Assembly: GCA_000750105.3 (NCBI GenBank)
Contig: JPHH03000002.1
Location: 62,001 to 126,000 of the forward strand
Source of the DNA: Tolypocladium sp. Sup5 PDA-1
Taxonomy: Eukaryota > Ascomycota > Sordariomycetes > Hypocreales > Ophiocordycipitaceae
Reading direction: 5' to 3'
DNA: 64,000 nucleotides
Shown: in pieces, positions 56,837-64,000 of the stretch
Layout of the letters: each line of letters starts with the position of its first letter
Numbering within the stretch: the first letter of the stretch is position 1
Notes under the pieces: generated by a model
The model's database searches: none
What the model was told of the DNA's origin: nothing
Seen by the model: only the letters and a program-made list of their open reading frames with translations
Program-made: the position numbers and the translations under genes

Positions 56837-58795
56837 GAGTGGCGGCAGTGTTCACCGTACGTCTGGCCAGCGAATCGTTACCATCAAACTCATCTTCGCA
56901 ACTACCATGTCGGTAGCTACGGCCCCCGGTGGCATTGAGTTGCACTATTCTTCTGAACTGGACCAACATGGTCTCTTGTTTGTTTTATTCGAGCATTTCA
57001 CCCTCTCGCGAGTTTTTAGACATTGCATGGCACGGTATGGCATGGGCTTGGCGTTGGGTAGGGCAGGGACTGGCCTCTTGTTTTTTTTTCTTTCTTCCTC
57101 TTCGCGCTCCCTCCCTGAGCATGTCTATGGTGTCCTATTAATGACGGTTGGCCATGAATGACTGCTGACGAGGGCTACTGATGCCACAATGAAATGCATT
57201 TGTTGGAGTTTGTCGTTCTCGCCATGAACGGAGAGGAACGAAAATGGGGAGGGCACAAAAGCCTGACGGGGAGACCGCTCGGGCAACCGACAATGGGGAG
57301 GCTTCGGTCGCATCCTGCCACAGGGAGCTACGCTAAATAGGAATTGGGTGTGGACACGAGCACCGTCTCCGTGGAGAACGCAGAGATCAGATAGAATCAA
57401 CTGTCAACAATGACAAAATGTGGCTGAGCAATGAATGAAGACGCCGACATGGGCCGTCAAGATATGTTGCAACATGCTACGTGATGGGCTCTCCCTCGAT
57501 CGTGAACTTTCAGTCCCGGTTGTCTTTGAAGTTAAACTGCAGGAGTATCTACTGTGCACGAGTACGAGATGAGGTGGTCGATCTTTGAAATTCAGGGGAC
57601 CCATCTCGAATGGCCTCGTGTTATTGTTCCAGGCTATGGAGTGACTGCGCTTTGCGGCACGAACTATTACCAGCGGGACTCGTATTGTGATTCAGAGCGA
57701 AACAAGCGGTACCAACGCAGAGTGGTTCACGGAAGATCTCCAGGCACACAATCATGCTCTCCTCTTTGTCCCGTCTCTTGCAGTTGTCCCTCCGTAACGT
57801 TTCGGTAGCGAGATGGGTCGGTGCGACTAAGCGTTCAGTTGGAGGTAAGGTACGAAGTACTCCGTACTCTGTAGGTACTCCGTACAAGGGAAGCCGCTAC
57901 CAAGTACGAGTACGGAGTACAATTAGGTACCTCCTTGCGACTCCCTTGGGCAGGGAGGCGATGTTTGCATCACCAGTGCATACCCCTGCGATGGATGGCT
58001 GGATGTCGAATAGGTAGCTACGTATTATAGAGGCGCATTTCATTCGTGAGTATTATCTACTTCGTACCAGAGGCTTAGAGCATCCATTAGACAGCAACGT
58101 GGGCAAGTGGGATCCAAATTGTTGTTGTGGTTGCTGGCGCCACATCAACAGACTCCATTTCGCCATTGACGCCACAGCGCACACACACCAGCCAGCCCCT
58201 GTGCACCCGCTCATCCTCCCGTCCCATCGTCCACTCTCCGTGGCAACGCCTGCACCACCGACTCCTCCTCACAACCACCATCCATCGACCGCTTCCTCAA
58301 CCCCATCGAACCATCACGGCCGCCGCAACGGGAACGAACCCTTGACATTCGCTACATCACACATCACCGTCGCGACGACTTCGACGCCTCCATCCGCTCG
58401 CTATACCTATCCCGCGCCGCCGCTGCTCGGGAAATTGTGTTCAAATTAGCGTGTCATTGTTCTACTGTTAATTTTTTTTGCTTCTCTTTGACACAGGTCC
58501 GTCGATCGAGGGCGAACGAGGACAACGCAAGGGCCAGCCGTCTTCTTTCTTCGGGACATCCGTCAAGCGGATACGAGTACGGGACGATTCGCCCTTCGGT
58601 CACCGAGGCATCAAGAGGAACCTGCGCGGCGCTGTGCTGGAGCATTCCTGTTGACAAGTTTCTCACGACGTCCAGCGGTTGGCTTGTCTGTCCGTGACAA
58701 CTCGGAGTGGCCGAGAGCGACTTCCCTCCCTCAACCGAACCGAATCGCGACGACGACGATAGGGTGCCTCGCAGGTAACCCAGCGAATCATCACC
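56837..58795. other. 2-kb intergenic interval
   Basis: 3' region of the cyclin gene and promoter/5' leader of CHS7. A T-rich stretch ending in CACAG near 58481-58497 could be the 3' end of a leader intron, without a clear donor. A cluster of TACTCCGTA-family words lies at 57857-57920. Confidence 0.5.
57857..57920. repeat. Cluster of three 11-bp words, two forming a hairpin
   Basis: GTACTCCGTAC occurs at 57857-57867 and 57875-57885; its reverse complement GTACGGAGTAC lies at 57910-57920, leaving a 24-base loop for the inner pair. Confidence 0.85.
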
Positions 58796-59872
58796 ATGTC
58801 GGGTTTTGGCGACTTCACGTCCATCTGCGAGAATGCGCCGCTCCCCCTGTGCGCCAGTATCGGCGCCGTTCTGCCTGCCTCGGGCCGTGTGGGCATCGAG
58901 CCGGACTGTTTCGCCCGCAACATCGAGCTCGCCAACACCATCATCTTCGAAGGTGCCACGTCTGCTATGCACATCGTGGCGCTGGTCATGACGGTCGTCA
59001 TGATTCTCCATGTTCGTAGCAAGTTCACAGCCGTCGGCCGCAAGGAGATCCTCACCTTTTTCTACATCTACATGCTCACGACCTTCATCTCCCTGGTCGT
59101 GGATGCCGGCGTCGTACCCCCGGGCAGCGGGCCTTACCCGTATTTCGTGAGCATACAGAATGGCCTCAGCAGCGCGCTGCTGACGTGCCTGCTTATCAAC
59201 GGGTTCGTCGGTTTCCAGTTGTACGAGGACGGCACGCCGCTATCGGTGTGGCTGCTGCGGATATGCTCCCTGGTTGCCTTTGCCATCAGCTTCCTCGTTT
59301 CGCTCGCCACCTTCAAGAACTGGGCTGGCCTCGGCCCGACCAACACCGTGGGGCTGTTCGTGGTCCTTTACTTGCTCAACGCCATCCAGCTCTTCATCTA
59401 CGTCGGCATGCAGATTCTGCTGGTGACGAGAACGCTTCGCGACCGTTGGCCATTGGGAGACATTGCGTTTGGTATTTTCTTCTTCGTCGCCGGCCAGGTC
59501 ATTCTGTATGCATTCAGCTCCAAGATTTGCACGGCCGTGAGTCACTACCTGGACGGACTCTTCTTCGCAACCGTGTGCAATCTGCTGGCTGTCATGATGG
59601 TGTACAAGGTAGGTTCACCGCCCTGCCTTCCCCAGACGTCTGGGGAGAAAAGAGAAGCGATATCTAACCATGAGCTTCAGTACTGGGATTCCATCACGAG
59701 GGAAGACCTCGAGTTCTCTGTGGGAACGAGGATGAATAACTGGGAGGTCAAGGAACTTCTCCCAGAAGAAGAACGCCGGGCCACCGTGTACACGGACGAC
59801 CCGTACGGGCACTCGAGCGCTTACGACGCGCCGTTCTCGCCCACGGCGCAGCGCTACTCGGCCAAGTACTGA
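58796..59872 (+). CDS. Chs7, chitin synthase export chaperone
   Basis: Endoplasmic reticulum membrane protein needed for exit of the class IV chitin synthase (Chs3 type). Exons 58796-59608 and 59681-59872, in phase 0, encode 334 residues; the 72-nt intron (GTAGGT to TTCAG) contains no stop, so the unspliced frame stays open. The family signature opens MSGFGDFTSICENAPLPLCA, followed by seven hydrophobic segments, for example IVALVMTVVMILHV, FFYIYMLTTFISLVVDAG, FVGFQLYEDGTPLSVWLLR and IFFFVAGQVILYAF. The cytosolic tail after YKYWDSITREDLEF is polar. ATG 58796 has the context ACCATGTC. Confidence 0.93.
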   Translation: MSGFGDFTSICENAPLPLCASIGAVLPASGRVGIEPDCFARNIELANTIIFEGATSAMHIVALVMTVVMILHVRSKFTAVGRKEILTFFYIYMLTTFISLVVDAGVVPPGSGPYPYFVSIQNGLSSALLTCLLINGFVGFQLYEDGTPLSVWLLRICSLVAFAISFLVSLATFKNWAGLGPTNTVGLFVVLYLLNAIQLFIYVGMQILLVTRTLRDRWPLGDIAFGIFFFVAGQVILYAFSSKICTAVSHYLDGLFFATVCNLLAVMMVYKVGSPPCLPQTSGEKREAISNHELQYWDSITREDLEFSVGTRMNNWEVKELLPEEERRATVYTDDPYGHSSAYDAPFSPTAQRYSAKY

Positions 59873-60520
59873 GCATGCCCATTCTTGTAATTCCCCGGCT
59901 CGAAATGAGAAAAATGTGAAGCTTTGTTTTACGACCGTTTGGTGGAGTATTTGGGCCAACTACTGCTGGTGCCAGAGGATTCGGCGCTTGGCAGGCAGAG
60001 CCATTGGTGGGAACCGGGCTCGTTTATATGTTTCTGCATGGACATGGCATGGCGTTCACGAGAAGGGTTATATGATTCGAGGCAGGCAGAATAGGCGACA
60101 CGTTATCGGGACGCAGGTGCAAGCGGAACAGTGTCCAGGTTCCGCGGAATTCAACCACCACTACGAGTACTTACATGGGTGGGAGGAGGTGCATTCTATT
60201 ATTAATTGTTGGCCGGGGCTTTCAGCGGTAAGAGTTTACACAGCACAGCCAACAGGAATAGTGGTGCGTAGTGCAGTTCAGGCAATTTTCGAGTTAGTCA
60301 ACAGTTTCGCGTGGCAACCAATGGGAAGTTGACCGTGATATGGAGGCCCCGTGATGATGGATGGGTGAAGGGACGAGTTCTTGTCGGTGATACGGTTCCA
60401 GGAGGACGGTTCGGCGCTAACAATAGTCTGACCGGACTAGCTAGTGTGCCAAGGCTGACTATCGCCGTGGAGAACGGAGGCTGTGATTGTGCTGTGCCTT
60501 CGCTGGCGGAGGGCAGGATA

Positions 60521-60543
60521 GGGGGGGGGGGGGGGGGGGGGGG
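60521..60543. repeat. Poly-G tract, 23 G
   Basis: Uninterrupted G run on the plus strand, the longest homopolymer in the window. Confidence 0.85.
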
Positions 60544-60784
60544 ACCTTTGCGAGGTCTGTCACATATTCACAAGTTGCAGGGAGCCGGCGACAGAGGGCG
60601 CGAGACTGGCGAATTGCGAGTGGGCGAAGATTCCCAGGGAACTGGTTCGGCCGCCGAGGCGTACGAGTATCATTTCCAGCATGCATATTCGAGCCAACAA
60701 CTGGGGGCACGTCTCCATTTTTTTACGGGGCGGTGTGATGGGATAGACAAGGAGCGAGAGTGGGAAGCGAAGCGAGGAGACGCA

Positions 60785-60846
60785 AAGAGGAGCAGGAGGA
60801 GGAGGAGCAGGAGGAAGAGCAGGAGGAGGAGAAGGAGGAGGAGGTG
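60785..60846. repeat. AGG/GAGCAG purine-rich tract
   Basis: About 60 bases of imperfect AGG units on the plus strand with interspersed GAGCAG; no coding role seen. Confidence 0.75.
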
Positions 60847-61504
60847 ATAATATGCGGCATGAGAGAGAGAGGGGCCCTGAAACACGAGCCAAAAAAAAAA
60901 TGTGAGAGGGGATCTACCTCGAAAGTGCGACTCTATGTCGTAGCAGCAGCGCTGGGGCCGCCGACGGTCGAGTCGTATTTATGGACAGTCGAGTTTTTAA
61001 TGAAGGGCTGTATACGATGACATGGCGCCTTCGCCTAGGTGTGCTGGAAACGGAAGTGGAGGTGGAATTTGCCGTTTGCGGCGCCACGCCAGACGAAATA
61101 GTCGAGCCAGCCAGGGAAAAATAGTCCGTCCAGGAGGCGTAAGCAAGACATAGTAATATAGTGATAGGTCGCGGTCCCCGCCCAGATCTGCTAGTCCGTA
61201 CGAAGTAGTAGGGGTGGGCAAAGAGGAAAGTGGAACGATAGCAAGGATAGGGGGGAAATGCGCCCAGCGTATGTATGCTAAGCACCAAAGTGTCCAGGTT
61301 CAGGTATTTTCCCGTCGTCTTGTTTGTCGTCGTCGTCAGAAGGGGGTGTGGGAGTAAAGGAAAAAGTGTACTATACATATGCGCGATGGTGTTTGTGATA
61401 AAAGCAGCCGGCGGATGAATGGCCACATGTGTGTGGGTGGAGGGGAAAGGAAGAATGACATTGGCGGCGTTTACGAGTAATGGGTTCCCTATAATAAATG
61501 GTGG

Positions 61505-61520
61505 TACTCCGTACGGACTA
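61505..61520. repeat. TACTCCGTA/TACGGACTA near-palindrome
   Basis: The two words overlap by two bases; one mismatch separates the arms from a perfect palindrome. Confidence 0.8.
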
Positions 61521-62996
61521 CACTACTACCATGGGAGTACATACGTACGAGTACATGTATCCGAGCAACACCGCCATGGGGGATGACGAGGATGAGATTT
61601 CGCCCGTCTGATGGCGGCGGGGTTTGGGTTAATTCCGTACTCGTAAGTCTCCCACACGTAGTCCGTATCCTGCCGACGAGGCACGAGTGCTGTGCTCCAT
61701 ATGCATCTTCACTCTCGGCCGGCGGAGATGCACGCTCGACAGGCAAGACAGTTGGAAGCGAGAAGCGAAATGAGCAGGGGAGGGAACATGATGGCCCGCG
61801 CTGGCGGGCGCATAGTCGACAGCACGTGAGGGAGCTAACTGCTTTCGAGGCAGAATCGCACCCCCCCTTGTCCAAGTCACCTATGTAATAATAACAGGCT
61901 GGGTAACTATCATCTGCCGTGCAGGGGCCCCGTGGGACGTGGCTCCTGACAAGATAGGTAGGTAGGCAACTTATTCTCACACGGAAAATAAAGTGCGATG
62001 GGAATCGACACGGGATGACGGTTGCATGATGGTCGGGTTCGTACTTCGCACCTAGGAAGGTACTTGTCGGACACCAGCCGGTGCTAGACGCCATGGACTG
62101 TCATTTAGATGCCACAAGTATCGCCTAGGTACCTTTGCAAGGTTTCGTCTAGTTTCCCTCCCGAGCTCCCGAGGAAAAGAAGGGCAGGTTAGTCCGTAGA
62201 GCAAGCAAATTCCTTCCGTCACAGCCAAGACATTGTAATACACTTACTTTCTGTCTACACCTTATTTCACCCTCGGTCGCTTTTCCTCCTGCCCACCTCT
62301 TCCTTCAGCCGGATTTACCCAGCAAACCCTCTTCTCTTCTCCTTTCCCACAGCCAGGGTGTGTTCGTCCACAACAAGCCGACGCTCTCTGTTCATCTCCC
62401 TCGCGCCGGATTTTCCTTTCTTCCTTCCACGTACAATCGTCTGCGAGTGTGCACTGTGTTGCTCCCCGCCAGCACATACGCGCGACTAGCTGACCGTCGT
62501 TGATTCACCGCTCGCCCAAAGTCGCCTTCACCGCGCTGTCTGCCTGCGACACGCCCTGGTGGCTGAATCATATCCTTTCCTATCTCCTCCTCTGTTTGCC
62601 TGCCGCAACTGTGCCCTGCGGCCCTGTGGATAGGACAAACAAGGAGCGCATACCTCTGAGGCACCTAGACCGAAGAGTCGAACTGGGCCTGTCCTACCAT
62701 TTCCTGCCTATCTGCTTGTGGCAACTTCTTGCCGGCCGTCCGTTCCAAAGATTCCCCGCGACCTCCCTCATGGGCCAATCCCCCCGGAAACCCTCCCACA
62801 AACTCGCCTGCTTTTCTCAGCCCTCCAGAGACCTCCTAATCAACCTCAGGGGTCCGGGGCCGTCCTCCAAGCTTGAGTCGCAGGCAGGCCACCTACGACA
62901 TTAATCGCGTCTCGGCTGTGTTCAGCCAACTGCTTCGCATCGACACAAGTTAAAGAGACAAAACACAACCAAGGGACACTCCTTCACGCCCGGGAG

Positions 62997-64000
62997 ATGG
63001 ATGAAGCAGCCGTCTGGAGTGCCCTCCCGGCAGAGGAGCAGCGCTCGGTGTGGGACGAAACGGAGAACAACTTTTGGCCGGGCTTTGAGCAGGAGCAAGA
63101 CGCCCTGCGGGCTGCCGCCGAGCATGACTATCAAAAAGCGACATTGGAGGTCAAGGTTGAGCTGGGAACCTTGACAGGCAAGCGTACGCAGCTTGCTGAG
63201 ACACGAGAGCGACTGTCCAGGGAGTTGACCATGGTCGAAGAAGAGCTGGCCCGTGTTGCAAAGGCTTGCGACGAGAACGCCACCAAGCTCATAAATATGG
63301 AGCAGGATCACCGGAAGCGCGAGCAAGAGAGGCTGGAGAGGCGTGAACAGGTCATCAAGACCATGGAGGACTTTTTTCGCATGAAGCGCGGAGAAGACTC
63401 TGACGCCGAGTCGGAGCGACAGCAACGACATGGCCACGAGACCGCCGCCAGCACCACACGACCGCGACGAGACGAGCCCTTCCACCAGGACGATACCTCG
63501 ATGGAGGAGGTGCAGTATACAAATGCACAAGCAACGTCGACCACCACCACCACCGCCGCCGCCGCCGCAACCGCAACCGCCGCCGCCGCTGCTGCTGCAC
63601 CCGCCGCCGTGCAGGAAGAGCCAGCAGAAGTGCTCGTCAACGTGACTGATGCGGATGGCAATGTCATCGGGCCCGTCGAGAGGATCGAGCCTTGGAACCT
63701 GTGGGTCAAGGAGATCCTGCACGTGCCCATCAAGCGACAAGTCAAGATCCGCCGCGGAAGGAAATTCGGCCAGGAGCATCTGGCTACCATCTACGACCGT
63801 TCGGAAGGCAAGGGCGTCAAGTGGTTGTCTTGCATGATCCAGGCAACAGGAGAGATCCAGCCGCGGCGATGCCACTCGTGTGACAAGAACCAAGGGGCCT
63901 TTGACGACTGCATCATCCTCGGCGGGCCTTCTTTTCAGAAGTGTGGCAACTGTGAATGGAATCGGCAGGGCTGTCACATGCCGTTGGTGAGCAAGTCTGG
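62997..64000 (+). CDS. Coiled-coil protein with DUF3716-like Cys domain (5' part)
   Basis: Frame open from ATG 62997 to the window end, 334 residues so far, so the gene continues outside. Residues about 35-125 are a charged coiled coil (EQEQDALRAAAEHDYQ; EELARVAKACDENATK). A run of Thr then Ala (about 180-205) comes from an ACC/GCC microsatellite. Near 220-270, NVTDADGNVIGPVERIEPWN is followed by a basic stretch. The Cys/His-rich block RCHSCDKNQGAFDDCII with KCGNCEWNRQGCHMP resembles the fungal DUF3716 domain, a probable zinc-binding module of unknown role. GTGAGC at 63987 could be the donor of an intron just after this block. Start chosen as the first ATG giving a coherent N terminus. Function unknown. 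Confidence 0.78.
   Translation, partial: MDEAAVWSALPAEEQRSVWDETENNFWPGFEQEQDALRAAAEHDYQKATLEVKVELGTLTGKRTQLAETRERLSRELTMVEEELARVAKACDENATKLINMEQDHRKREQERLERREQVIKTMEDFFRMKRGEDSDAESERQQRHGHETAASTTRPRRDEPFHQDDTSMEEVQYTNAQATSTTTTTAAAAATATAAAAAAAPAAVQEEPAEVLVNVTDADGNVIGPVERIEPWNLWVKEILHVPIKRQVKIRRGRKFGQEHLATIYDRSEGKGVKWLSCMIQATGEIQPRRCHSCDKNQGAFDDCIILGGPSFQKCGNCEWNRQGCHMPLVSKS
63538..63601. repeat. ACC/GCC/GCT trinucleotide repeat within coding sequence
   Basis: Encodes the Thr and Ala runs of the partial gene at the window end; the length may vary between strains. Confidence 0.8.

Larger units (their letters stand above)
59873..62996. other. 3.1-kb intergenic interval with low-complexity tracts
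   Basis: Holds a 23-base poly-G run, a purine-rich AGG repeat and TACTCCGTA/TAGTCCGTA words at 61192-61200, 61505-61520, 61659-61667 and 62190-62198. The last kilobase is pyrimidine-rich and probably promoter/5' leader of the gene at 62997. No coding region is supported. Confidence 0.5.

Noticed and set aside
62922..63977. 351-codon open frame on the minus strand with Gly runs
   Set aside because: Antisense of the coiled-coil/DUF3716 gene; its Gly runs are the complement of the ACC/GCC repeat.

Overview
This is nuclear DNA of a filamentous ascomycete (Pezizomycotina). Genes are monocistronic with short GT-AG introns of about 51-161 nt, coding regions are GC-rich, and the gene set is fungal: a Zn2Cys6 regulator, an Adr1-type C2H2 regulator, an arrestin with PPxY motifs, Chs7, a Clg1-like cyclin and Utp8. 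The protein style suggests Sordariomycetes, perhaps Hypocreales, but that is a guess. I see no virus, plasmid, intact transposon, CRISPR array, rRNA or convincing tRNA.

Layout. 1-4208: gene-free leader. 4209-7888 (+): Adr1/AmdX-like C2H2 regulator. 8916-12060 (-): two consecutive intronless genes for secreted enzymes of bacterial type, a GH3 NagZ-like beta-N-acetylhexosaminidase and an AmiE-like serine hydrolase. 12061-18986: 6.9 kb without a supportable gene. 18987-22013 (+): alpha-arrestin. 22700-23230 (-): broken remnant of a zinc-type alcohol dehydrogenase, divergent from an intact Zn2Cys6 regulator at 23698-25179 (+). 25387-33917: a compact housekeeping block with a GTPBP1-like GTPase (-), LSM3 (-), a mitochondrial ATPase-expression protein (+) and a large charged protein (-). 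36354-43245: UTP8 (-) and ELG1 (+), divergent. 43488-44246 (-): Ser/Arg-rich protein. 45840-46671 (-): class I O-methyltransferase. 46672-54641: 8 kb without a supportable gene. 54642-56836 (+): Clg1-like cyclin. 58796-59872 (+): CHS7. 62997 to the window end (+): 5' part of a coiled-coil gene with a Cys-rich DUF3716-like domain.

How genes may work together. The strongest candidate for an unusual system is the pair at 8916-12060. In Bacillus subtilis, AmiE and NagZ act one after the other on cell-wall muropeptides: AmiE removes the stem peptide from MurNAc and NagZ then removes GlcNAc. Here homologues of both lie in tandem, without introns and each with a predicted signal peptide, so a fungus may secrete a two-step enzyme set for bacterial wall fragments. 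That role is inference. The other neighbours are mostly unrelated housekeeping genes. Two further themes are a short palindromic word (TACTCCGTA/TACGGAGTA and its TAGTCCGTA variant) found many times between genes and never seen inside a predicted exon, and three introns whose length is a multiple of three with no stop codon, so that unspliced messages would stay in frame.
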